A stretch of 64,000 bases of DNA from positions 1 through 64,000 of IMG/VR virus record IMGVR_UViG_3300032215_000643; one strand, given 5' to 3'. The stretch is from a virus. The notes beneath the pieces are model-generated. The model was not told where the DNA came from and did no database searches. It saw nothing but the letters and a program-made list of their open reading frames with translations. Positions 1 through 9,800 of this stretch are shown one piece after another; positions within the stretch are counted from its first letter, which is position 1, and every line of letters starts with the position of its first letter. The position numbers and the translations under genes are program-made.

Positions 1-2
1 AG

Positions 3-3000
3 TATGCTACTGGTGGTATGGGTTCTCCTGCCCCTATGGATACTTATATGAGATTTAGTAAGGGTGGAGTAAAATCAACAAAACCTGCTGAAAAAACAAT
101 TACTAAAGAAGATGCTAATTTTAATAATAAAGAAAATTTGACAAAACATGGAAATCTTCCTCCTGAAATTGCTGAAATAGTTGCTAATTCTGCTCAAAAG
201 TCATATCAATATAGCAATACGCTTGCCGCTGCATCAAAAATAAGAACGGAGCATGTGCTTCTACAGACCGAGCCGCTTCTTAAACCGCTAAAAAAACCAA
301 ACCTAAAAGATTATTCTTCTATTTATGAATATAAGAAAGCGTATGAAGAATATAAGAAAGATTTAAAGATACAGCATCAAATAATAAAAACAAATAATTT
401 TCCTTTAGAACCACAACTTCTTAGTGTAGACGAAACAAAAGCCATTCAAAAATACATTCGGAATTTATATAATCCACCAGAACAACCTTCTGCGGAAGTT
501 ATAAAAGATTATTTGACTGATACACAACTGAATCCATATAAAGTCGTTGATTTACTTGGCATTCAACATGGACATTTGCAGGGTAAACTTGGGAAAGGGG
601 ATTTTGAAGGCCTAAGACCATTAGTTCATGAAAAAACAGGTTTAGGCGTAGGCACTGTTGCTTCTACTGCGGCAGAAAATCAAATTTTTGCAAAACTTTC
701 TCTACCTAGAGGCGCTAAGGGCGGGAACGACTTACTAAAGGCTTATGATGCCCTCACCCTTGATCCAAAAACTAAAGAAATATTTGATGAAATTATTAAA
801 AGAAATGGTCAAGCCATGACCTATGAAGAAGCAGTTGCTTCTAGATCTGTTTTGAGTCAATTAACAAATTCTTCAAATATTTCATCAAGATATCAATTAA
901 TGCTAAGACAAGCAGTTAAATCTTATGATGAAAGAATTAATTTAGGTAAAGACCCTAGGGGAAATAGATTTAAATATTCAGAGAATATGGCTGATAGAAC
1001 AATTGCTTCAATGAACGCAAAAGGAATTAAATTAGATTCCTTTCCAGAACTTCGTAAAACATTTACAAAACTATTTAATAGTAAAAAACCCGGTTCGGAT
1101 CAAGCCAGAGATGCTTTTATGAGAGGTTTGTATGATCCAACTAATCCATTTTTAATTTCGGCTAATCCAGATGAAAAAATACAAAGGACATCAAAAAATA
1201 TAAGTGGAGACTATCTTTTAAATCCATTAAACTTTCTGCGAAATTTGGGAACAACGCCTAACCCATCTGATGGTAAAAAAGAAATGAAGGGTGAATACTC
1301 TAGAGCATTAATTAAATTTATGAAAAGTGTTGCACGCAGGTTAGAAAAAGGCGGTATCGCTAAACTTGCTGATGGTGGTGTCCCTGCCCTAGTTTCAAAC
1401 GGTGAGTACTTCTTTGGTCCTGATGTTGTTCAACATTATGGTAAAGGATTTATGGATAATCTTAATGCTGGGAAATTTGCTATGGGTGGTAAGATTGTTG
1501 GCCCCGGCGGTCCTAAAGACGATTTAATTCCTATGACATTACCAGAGCATTCATATATTATTAATGCTGCTGCTACTCAAAAGATCGGTACCCCCGCGCT
1601 TGACGCAATTAATTCTAAGAGATTTAATAGAGGTGGATTCCTTGGTTTCGCAGGCGGGGGTTCAAACGATATTCAAGAGTTTAAATTGGGTATTGCTAAG
1701 AATGCTTTTAATGCTAATGAAACTTTACAGGTTGTACATCAAGCAAATCAAGCAGAACTAGAAGTTTTTAAACAAAGAAGAGCGTCGGCTGCACAAGAAT
1801 TACAAATTGCTAAGCAAATTAATGATGAAATAAGAAGAGATGCTTCTGCTACTGCTCAAGAAAAAACTCAGGCTCAAACTAGATTGAAAGAAGCACGCGC
1901 TGCTCAATACCGTGCCGATATGGATGTTCAAAATCAACAAAAGAAAATAAGTCAATCTAAAGTTGCTGCTGTAAAGGCAGAGAAAAATCTTCAAGTTGCT
2001 GCAGATCGCGCCGGAGTTACAGACATTGCAATGCTTGGACCTAATCCTCCGGTAGCACCAGAAGAAAAATCTTCTTTGAGACAAAGAGTTAAAGATAGGT
2101 ATAATCCACCACCGGGTGAAAAACGTAAAGCGTTTAAAGCAGAAATGGGTTCTATGATGGCTGGAACTGCTTTGCAGATGGTTGGATCTATGGCGGGTGG
2201 AGCATTAGAGTCTAATGCTGGAGGGCCAACAATGATGAGTCAGGCTGCCAATTTCGCTGGAACTGGTGCTATGCTAGGTTCGATGCTTGGTCCAGAAGGA
2301 ATTGCAATTGGTGCTGTTGGCGGTGCAATTGTTGGTGGTTTCATGGGCAGAATGTCTGAAAATCAGAGAGCATTAGATGCTGCTACTGCTCGATTAACTG
2401 AGCGTAATAATGGACTTATTGCTAGTTATAAAGCATCAGATACTACATTACAGGCTTTTGGAATAACTTTAAGGAAACTTTCAGATATTAGATTAGGTAA
2501 AACTTCTCAGGAAGTTGATATTAATACTCAAAAAATTAATCAAATGGCTGATGCTTATACTTCATCAACTGATGAATCTCAAATAGCACTGAATAAATTA
2601 GTTAAAGAATCTTATGGCAAAGATACTCAAGATATTCTTAAAAAACAATTTTATGCCAATCGTGCTGCGGGTATGTCTGCCGAAGATGCCTCCATTGCTA
2701 TTGCAGCATTAGCAAAAGCAAATGGTAAGGCTGGGTCAAGTGTTCAAACTTTAATTGATCAATTAAATAAGCAAGATGCGGCATGGGAAAAATCTGGTAA
2801 TGCTCAGGCTAAAGCAGCACTTGCCGCTTTAGGTGAAGGTGGAAAATCAAATGGCAGAATTCCGAAAATCACTGATGTTAAAAATTTTCAAGTTGCAAAA
2901 GATTTAGGTTTAACAACGACTGAATTACCGCAAGGTTTTCAATGGAAGAATCTTGAACAATATATTCCTAGTGATTATGGAGGCTCAGGTAAAAAAACTT

Positions 3001-5828
3001 CTAAAACTCTCATGAAAGAACTTTTTGGCGATACACTTTTTGGTGCTAATGGAAGTGATACTTTTAATAAAGGTGTTACTGGTCAGGAAATATTAAATGC
3101 TCCAAATGCTGATGCTGTAGCAATAGCAAGACTTGCAAATGTTAAGATTTCTGATAATGCTGATCGGGCGCTTGGTAAAATTTGGCTTGAGTTGCAAAAA
3201 ATTGGTGCTGTCGGTCCAGATGCTTTAATTGCATTGGGTGGAGTTCAACAACAATTTAATACTATTAGTAAAGAATTTGCTGGTCCAATTTCTGATGCTA
3301 TAAGTAATTTTGATCCTAAACAATTTAAAGAATTTGTAAATGGATTAAATGATACTTTTGTTGGAAAAACAACTTATAGTCCTATGGGTAAATATGGAGC
3401 GCCATCAGCAACAGGTGGATCAACTTTTGCAAAACTTAATGAAACAGGAAAAATGGTTCTTGATCAAATTGCTTCTAGTTTAGATGATAGTCTTAAACCA
3501 CTTTATGAAAGTTTAAAGGGTGGACCCGGTTCAGTAACAAACTTTTTATCAGCAGTTAATTTAGTATCTAATGGTTTAGTATTAAAGGCAGGGCAAATAG
3601 CGGCTATTACAAATGATAAATCAGGAACGCTTCTTGCTCAAGCAACAGCACAAGCCGGTTTTGAGCAAAAAGGTAAGGATATTGGAAGTACTGAACTGGG
3701 CAATATTAATGGAGCAAATAAAGTAAATGATTTGCAGGAAGCCGCTCAAAAATCTGCTGATGATTTTGCAGCGGCACAGGCGTTAGCGCAAACGGCGTAC
3801 CAAAAAGAACAGCAGAGTATTCAAGATACAATAAAGGCTAAAGGTAAGTATATTGATTCTATTCGTAAGGAAATGGATGCTCGCCAGAAGTTGTTTGATA
3901 AAAAACAGCAGGCTATTCAGCAAGATCTTACTTTAAGAAATCTTCAGAACGATGTTTATAAGGCTCGTACGACAGGTAGCCTCCTTGATCAAGCCGCTGC
4001 TCAAAGTGCTTATAATGCTGAGTTAAACAAACAGGCAGATTTAAAGAAAAAGCAGGCTGCTGATGAAAAAGATCAATCTAAGATTGATAAGACTAACGAA
4101 CAAGTTCAAAAACTTCAAGACACTCTCGATGCTAATTCAAAAACATATGATAAAAATCAGAAAAGGGATCAAGCAACGCAGGATGCTGATCAGGCTGATT
4201 ATAAGACGAAAATTGAACAGGCTAAAAAACTTGGAGATACTACCTCTGTACAACAGGCTGCTTATCAATATGGATGGCAAAAAATAGTTGCAGAAATTGA
4301 AACTACTGGTAAAGTTGGAGATGAAGAAATAACAGCACTTGCAAAAAGTTCAGGTCTTAAAAAAGAGGCAATTACACAAGACGTTAATGATTTGAAGCAA
4401 AAATATACAGAAACAATAGGGGCTTTTGATACTCCTATAGTCTTTGGTACAAATGGAACGATGACAACTCTTAATGTACCGGGTGGAGTAATTCATGCAG
4501 ATGAAATTACTGGTGCATTAACTTGGGAACCGGGTGGGCCTGCTCAGGTATTAAAACTTGGAGATCTTCCTGTATATACCGCTCCAACAAAACCACAAAC
4601 AATTGGATCAGGCCCACTTGCAAATAAACCGTTGCCACCCTTGACCGCAGCAGTAGGTGGTTATATTTCAGGACCGGGAACTGGAACTTCTGATTCTATT
4701 CCTGCTAGGCTTTCTGATGGTGAATATGTAGTTCGTGCTAATGCTGTTAAGCATTATGGTGCCGGTATGATGAATGCCATTAATACAAAGAAATTTGCAA
4801 ATGGTGGAATGGCTAAACTTAATGATGGTGAGGGCGGTGTTTCGACTTCAGAAAATTCTGGTTCTATGAAACCTGCTTCAGATCAGGGAGGAAGCACTAG
4901 CAGTCAACAATGGTACGCTCCAGTTAGTGCTAAAACTGTTACAAACGGTCTTTATTACCTTAGAGGTGGGCATCATGCTGAGGGCTGGTGGGGTAAAAAT
5001 AATTCTGGAGTAAATGATATTCATGCAGGATTAGGAACACCATTTAGATCGTTACTAGGCGGCGTTGTTACTTATGTAGGAAAAGCACCTCAAGATAAAT
5101 TTTATCTTCCCGGTTATGTTAAAGTAAGAAACAATATTGGTGGAGAAGAAAGATACGCACACATGATCCCATCAGTTTCAGTTGGTCAAAAAGTTGCGGC
5201 TGGTCAAACGCTGGGTGTTGCAGGAGTTCAATCAACACCTGTTGCCGGAAGAACAATGACTTCGCCACACCTGCACTTTGCTTGGCATGACTTTGCTGCT
5301 TTAATTCAAAGAGAAGCCGGTGGTTTGGTTCCTTGGATGAAATCAAATGGTAAACCAGTATTTGATAGTTATGGAACGGCAGCACCTTCTGAAGGAGATT
5401 CTTCATCAAAGCCGACTGCAAGTTCTAAAATTAAAGGTACGCTTCCTAAAATTAATCTTGGTTTCTCTGCCCCGTTTGCTGATGGAGGAAAAGTTGCAGG
5501 TCTTGGTGGACCTAAAGATGATTTAATTCCTGCTATGCTTTCAAATGGTGAGTATGTAGTTAACGCAAAGTCTGTATCTAAGTATGGAAAAAATTTCTTA
5601 GATATGGTTAATGCTGGGAAATTTAATCCTAAGTTTACTTCTCCAAGTTCAAGGACAGGGACACCAAAAGGAATTTCTGATACTATTGGGGCTACTACAA
5701 ATAATGTAGAGTATAATTTAAGTGTAACAGTAGAAAAAACCAATGCTTCTCCAGAAGACATTGCAAATGTTGTTATTCAAACTCTTAAGAGAAAAGAAAA
5801 AACTAATAAAACACATAGGATTCTTTAA
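3..5828 (+). CDS. Tape measure protein with embedded M23-like peptidase domain (5' end outside window)
   Basis: Sets tail length and probably helps DNA cross the cell envelope. The frame is open to the left edge, so the Met at 18 is probably internal; at least 1,941 residues remain. Counting from that Met, a Gly/Ala/Met-rich hydrophobic stretch lies near residues 710-780, and Gln/Lys/Asp-rich coiled-coil sequence near 1240-1450. A short motif (Gly-Gly, an Ile-Pro core, a GEYVV-like core, then Tyr-Gly) occurs four times, near nt 1363, 1490, 4650 and 5485. An M23/LytM-like domain spans about nt 4960-5290, with SPHLHF at 5262-5279. Where the family has HxGxD, this protein reads HAGLG (His at nt 5022), so one zinc ligand appears missing. 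The stop overlaps the next ATG by 1 nt. Confidence 0.9.
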   Translation, partial: YATGGMGSPAPMDTYMRFSKGGVKSTKPAEKTITKEDANFNNKENLTKHGNLPPEIAEIVANSAQKSYQYSNTLAAASKIRTEHVLLQTEPLLKPLKKPNLKDYSSIYEYKKAYEEYKKDLKIQHQIIKTNNFPLEPQLLSVDETKAIQKYIRNLYNPPEQPSAEVIKDYLTDTQLNPYKVVDLLGIQHGHLQGKLGKGDFEGLRPLVHEKTGLGVGTVASTAAENQIFAKLSLPRGAKGGNDLLKAYDALTLDPKTKEIFDEIIKRNGQAMTYEEAVASRSVLSQLTNSSNISSRYQLMLRQAVKSYDERINLGKDPRGNRFKYSENMADRTIASMNAKGIKLDSFPELRKTFTKLFNSKKPGSDQARDAFMRGLYDPTNPFLISANPDEKIQRTSKNISGDYLLNPLNFLRNLGTTPNPSDGKKEMKGEYSRALIKFMKSVARRLEKGGIAKLADGGVPALVSNGEYFFGPDVVQHYGKGFMDNLNAGKFAMGGKIVGPGGPKDDLIPMTLPEHSYIINAAATQKIGTPALDAINSKRFNRGGFLGFAGGGSNDIQEFKLGIAKNAFNANETLQVVHQANQAELEVFKQRRASAAQELQIAKQINDEIRRDASATAQEKTQAQTRLKEARAAQYRADMDVQNQQKKISQSKVAAVKAEKNLQVAADRAGVTDIAMLGPNPPVAPEEKSSLRQRVKDRYNPPPGEKRKAFKAEMGSMMAGTALQMVGSMAGGALESNAGGPTMMSQAANFAGTGAMLGSMLGPEGIAIGAVGGAIVGGFMGRMSENQRALDAATARLTERNNGLIASYKASDTTLQAFGITLRKLSDIRLGKTSQEVDINTQKINQMADAYTSSTDESQIALNKLVKESYGKDTQDILKKQFYANRAAGMSAEDASIAIAALAKANGKAGSSVQTLIDQLNKQDAAWEKSGNAQAKAALAALGEGGKSNGRIPKITDVKNFQVAKDLGLTTTELPQGFQWKNLEQYIPSDYGGSGKKTSKTLMKELFGDTLFGANGSDTFNKGVTGQEILNAPNADAVAIARLANVKISDNADRALGKIWLELQKIGAVGPDALIALGGVQQQFNTISKEFAGPISDAISNFDPKQFKEFVNGLNDTFVGKTTYSPMGKYGAPSATGGSTFAKLNETGKMVLDQIASSLDDSLKPLYESLKGGPGSVTNFLSAVNLVSNGLVLKAGQIAAITNDKSGTLLAQATAQAGFEQKGKDIGSTELGNINGANKVNDLQEAAQKSADDFAAAQALAQTAYQKEQQSIQDTIKAKGKYIDSIRKEMDARQKLFDKKQQAIQQDLTLRNLQNDVYKARTTGSLLDQAAAQSAYNAELNKQADLKKKQAADEKDQSKIDKTNEQVQKLQDTLDANSKTYDKNQKRDQATQDADQADYKTKIEQAKKLGDTTSVQQAAYQYGWQKIVAEIETTGKVGDEEITALAKSSGLKKEAITQDVNDLKQKYTETIGAFDTPIVFGTNGTMTTLNVPGGVIHADEITGALTWEPGGPAQVLKLGDLPVYTAPTKPQTIGSGPLANKPLPPLTAAVGGYISGPGTGTSDSIPARLSDGEYVVRANAVKHYGAGMMNAINTKKFANGGMAKLNDGEGGVSTSENSGSMKPASDQGGSTSSQQWYAPVSAKTVTNGLYYLRGGHHAEGWWGKNNSGVNDIHAGLGTPFRSLLGGVVTYVGKAPQDKFYLPGYVKVRNNIGGEERYAHMIPSVSVGQKVAAGQTLGVAGVQSTPVAGRTMTSPHLHFAWHDFAALIQREAGGLVPWMKSNGKPVFDSYGTAAPSEGDSSSKPTASSKIKGTLPKINLGFSAPFADGGKVAGLGGPKDDLIPAMLSNGEYVVNAKSVSKYGKNFLDMVNAGKFNPKFTSPSSRTGTPKGISDTIGATTNNVEYNLSVTVEKTNASPEDIANVVIQTLKRKEKTNKTHRIL

Positions 5829-6877
5829 TGGCATTCGGTAAACCAGTATTACAAATTTATACCAGTGATCCAACTATAATTGGCTCAAACCCCATTGGTT
5901 ATACTTTAACTGATCATAACCGCCAACCTTTGCAAGTTACTTATGAAACAATTGAAAATTCTGCTCGTATGGCTAATGGAACGCTTCGTAGATATATTAC
6001 TGCTAATAAAAAGAAAATTGGTATTTCTTGGGATATGGTTCCAGCGGCAGGTGGGTATAATTTTACTGCTGACTCTAACCTTGGTGCTGCTTGGCTTAAA
6101 TCATTTTATGAAGAAAACATTTATAATCCAGTATGGATTAAACTAACATACGCAGAAGAAGGGTGGAGGTTTGCAAACACTCAAGTAGCAACTACAAAGT
6201 TTATGTCTACAAATTTAACTTTTAATAGTACTAATGATAATAGTTCTAGCGTTTCAAATTTATTTAATATTTCAGCATTTGCTTTTTCAAGCATTGCTTC
6301 TGGTTCCGGCACAGCCAGTATAACTACAGTGACAAACCATAATCTTGCACCTAATTCTGAAGTTTATGTTACTGGTGTTAATCAATTATTTAACGGAACT
6401 TGGATCATTGCTGCTTCTGTAAGTCCCAGTGTTTTTACATTTAATTTTAAAGGAAACAATAATGCTTCTGCAACATTTAAAATAAATTCTTATAATCAAT
6501 CTGGAAATACAGCATCATTTAATGTTGATAATAATTCTTTTATTAATGCTGGAACGAATATCTCAATTTTAAATTCTAAACCATTATTAGGATCAAACAT
6601 CAATGGTTCTTGGGCTGTGACTGGAAAAACTGGGCAAACATATTTTACTGCTTCATCTGTTACCAGCCAAACTGCTAGAGGCCAGTATGGAGATGCAACA
6701 ATAACAACTTCTTCTTCATATTCAGGGTCACCAAGCAATTTTTCAGCAGCACAAACAGGGTTAGCAATAACTTCAGATGTTCTTAAAGTTTTTATGACAA
6801 GTTTTAATTATGATATTATTCATAGATCAACTTCAACCGATATGGTTAATATGAATATTGAATTTACGGAGATATAG
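5828..6877 (+). CDS. Minor tail protein, directly after the tape measure
   Basis: 349 residues, probably a tail-tip structural protein judging by its position right after the tape measure. The N-terminal third (MAFGKPVLQIY onward, with RRYITANKKKIGISWDM) and the C-terminal segment ending VNMNIEFTEI look like one beta-rich domain. It is split by a Ser/Asn/Thr/Gly-rich insert of about 180 residues (nt 6230-6760) that resembles an Ig-like or low-complexity decoration. No enzymatic motif is visible. Start and stop codons overlap both neighbours by 1 nt, which suggests translational coupling. I do not recognise a named family; the tail role rests on synteny. Confidence 0.65.
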   Translation: MAFGKPVLQIYTSDPTIIGSNPIGYTLTDHNRQPLQVTYETIENSARMANGTLRRYITANKKKIGISWDMVPAAGGYNFTADSNLGAAWLKSFYEENIYNPVWIKLTYAEEGWRFANTQVATTKFMSTNLTFNSTNDNSSSVSNLFNISAFAFSSIASGSGTASITTVTNHNLAPNSEVYVTGVNQLFNGTWIIAASVSPSVFTFNFKGNNNASATFKINSYNQSGNTASFNVDNNSFINAGTNISILNSKPLLGSNINGSWAVTGKTGQTYFTASSVTSQTARGQYGDATITTSSSYSGSPSNFSAAQTGLAITSDVLKVFMTSFNYDIIHRSTSTDMVNMNIEFTEI

Positions 6878-9800
6878 TGCTTTCTCTTTCAGGAAATTCA
6901 GAGACAGCGTTTGCAACTTTAAACTCTGTTAACGTAAATCCATTAGCGTATATTGAATGGAATTATAATAATATTACTAAACCGTACATAGTTTATTCTT
7001 CAAGTACGACTTCTAATTCTAATGCAGTTTCTTTAAATAATTCTGCTTCGTGGACTTCTGTTAATGGAAGCATTTCAACTTTATCAACTGGAGGAAATGT
7101 TAATGAAATTGATACTTCTGCAAGTTGTTTAAAATTATCTTTAAATATAAATAAATATTCAGACACATTTTCTTCTAGTTTTTCTGTTCCTTTAGGCTCT
7201 GGGTATTACAAGATAGTTCTTTATTTAAAAAGTTATACAAAAAATACTTATGGTTCCATTGCCCCTATAAAAAGTTTATCGTTGTCTAGCGCAGGCGCGG
7301 GAACAACAACTGGAACGATTAGATATAATATTATTCCATCAAACATTTATTCACAACGGTCTATTATAGATATAAATAATTCAATTAGTGGATCAATTGC
7401 AGTTACTTCTGCTTCTGGAGTCAATGTTAAATGGGCGGTCACAGAAGGACCAGTCGCGTTTGATATTTATAGATCTATAAGCAACTCATCCTACCTACCT
7501 TTCGTAACAACCATCCCTGCAACAAACGATATAATTTCAAGCGGGTCATACACCTACAATGACAATTTTGCAAACATTGCTACATCTATAAGTGCTAACC
7601 CTACAGAAAGCATGAAAATCTCTGTGTCACCTTCAATAAGATTATCTAATTCTGGTACACAATTAACAAATATTCATTATTATTCAAGAGTTTTGTCAGA
7701 TGAAACATTAAGTTTAGAAAAAATTAGTAATTCAATAGAACTTGATGGTTCTAAGTATTATCGGGTTGAAGTGGTTTTCGGTTCTGATGAAACCTTTAAT
7801 AATATTAATTTAGACCTTTCCGTAGAAGCCCCCTTTGTTAATGGTTCTCTACTTCTATGTAATGCTGAAATGTTTAAAACAGACGGGTGGAACTTTGCCA
7901 ATACAGACTACTATCCGATAGAATCAGTATTTGATGCTAATCGTCCAGCAGAAGCATTGCTTCATCCATACATTCAAACAAAAGATCAGTATGTGAATTA
8001 TGGATATTCTAGTCAAAAACAAAAACCAGCCACACCAATATTCTTTTCTCCAGATGATTTTTTTTCAAATACTCAACCTTACAAGCAAGCACATAATTCA
8101 ATATTCAATAAGTTTAAGTATTATATATCTCCTGATTCTTCTACTGGAGTAAATGCTATTAGGGCGCAGTACAAAAATTATTTAGATATAAATAAAATTG
8201 TTATTAAAACTTCTAATGCTGTAGAAGATATGACAAAAATTTCTGGAAGCATACAAGTCTTGGGGCCAAATTATTCAGTACTAACAACTATTCCTCTGCC
8301 TGTAGGGGCGTTTGATTCAAGTGGTATAGCCGTAGCCTATTTTGACGGCATTGCTTGGACGGCTTCAAGCGCATTTTCTGGTAGAGGAAATTGGAAGCCA
8401 CCATCCTTAACAGATTCTGGAATTTTACAAAATGTTACATCAAGTGTGACGGGTCTAGTTTATATAAGTAATTTCCCAAACCCATCAGACAGTAGAAATA
8501 GTGCATCAGTATATGTTAATCCTACTAATAGAATTCATGTTGTAGAAATTTCTCCCAGACTAGAATTAGATATATCTGAATTAATTGAATCATTAAATGT
8601 TTCAAAAACAATGGATGATTCAGATTCTGTTGCAGGGTTCCCGCTTGGATATATGAATTCAAATCAAGGATCATTGGGCATTAGTAATATTCCAGTTTAT
8701 AAAAATGGATTTCCTCAGACCATATTTGATAATATTTCTCAAACTGCAACATTCTCAGATATTCTTCGTCAAGGTGTAAAATTTACTGTTGGATTAATTT
8801 CTCCAACAAATGATTTTACAGAATTTGTTCCTTTTATGACAATGTATTCAGATTCATGGTCAATTAAAGATATTGATTCACTTTCAGTAGATCTTTATGA
8901 TGCTGGAAAATCATTTTTAATGGGGCAGCAGGCACCAGAATATTTGTGTACATCTGAAAATGTTTTTAGTACAATTACAAATATTTTAGATATTTCTGGT
9001 TTTACTGATTATGATTATGATTCATTAAAAGAAATTTTAAATAAAAAAAATAAAATGGTCAACGCTTTCTGGTGTGATAAAACACAAACCGTGTTTGAGG
9101 TATTGAAATCATTTTTTATTGCACATCAAATCGGCGCGTCGTTTGACGAATATGGAATTTTAAGGTTTTACGATTTAGATAAATATATTTATCAATATAC
9201 AAGTAATAATTTTACTCCAGATTTTTCTGTTAATGATGTTCCAGTATTATTAAATAAATCAACAAGTTCTGTTTATTATGAAGCAAATCTTATTAAAGAT
9301 TCTTATAATGTAACAATTGATAAAAAAATCGGTACAGTAACAGTTGATTATTCTATTCCTATAAAAAACTTTACAGCAAATACGCCCAAAAATAAGGCAA
9401 TTGGTGCAAGGGTAACTGACACTCCAACTCATGGAACCTATGTTGAAACAAACGATACAGCATTGATAAGAAGTTACGCATCAAGATCACTTTTTGCCTC
9501 TGAAAAGAAAATGTATTTAGATCCGCATATTGCGATGAGTTCTAAACTTCTGGGTCATACAATTGAAGAATCTGGCATGGCATTTCTTCAGGGTGAATTA
9601 ATTTCGTGGAACGGCCTTGAATATGTTTTTGTGGCTACAAATGTTAATGGTGCAACAGTTCAATCAATTAAAAAAATTATTAAAAATCCCGGTGATAAGC
9701 AGGCATTTGCAGATGAAATTATTTCTTCAATTCCAACAGTTACATCTGTAGAATATTATCCTACAGGATGGGTGGTGGGCCTACAGAGGGGTCTTAGAAA

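Noticed and set aside
18-20. Met at 18 as the true tape-measure start
   Set aside because: The frame is open upstream to the window edge and no ribosome-binding site precedes the ATG, so the gene is most likely truncated.
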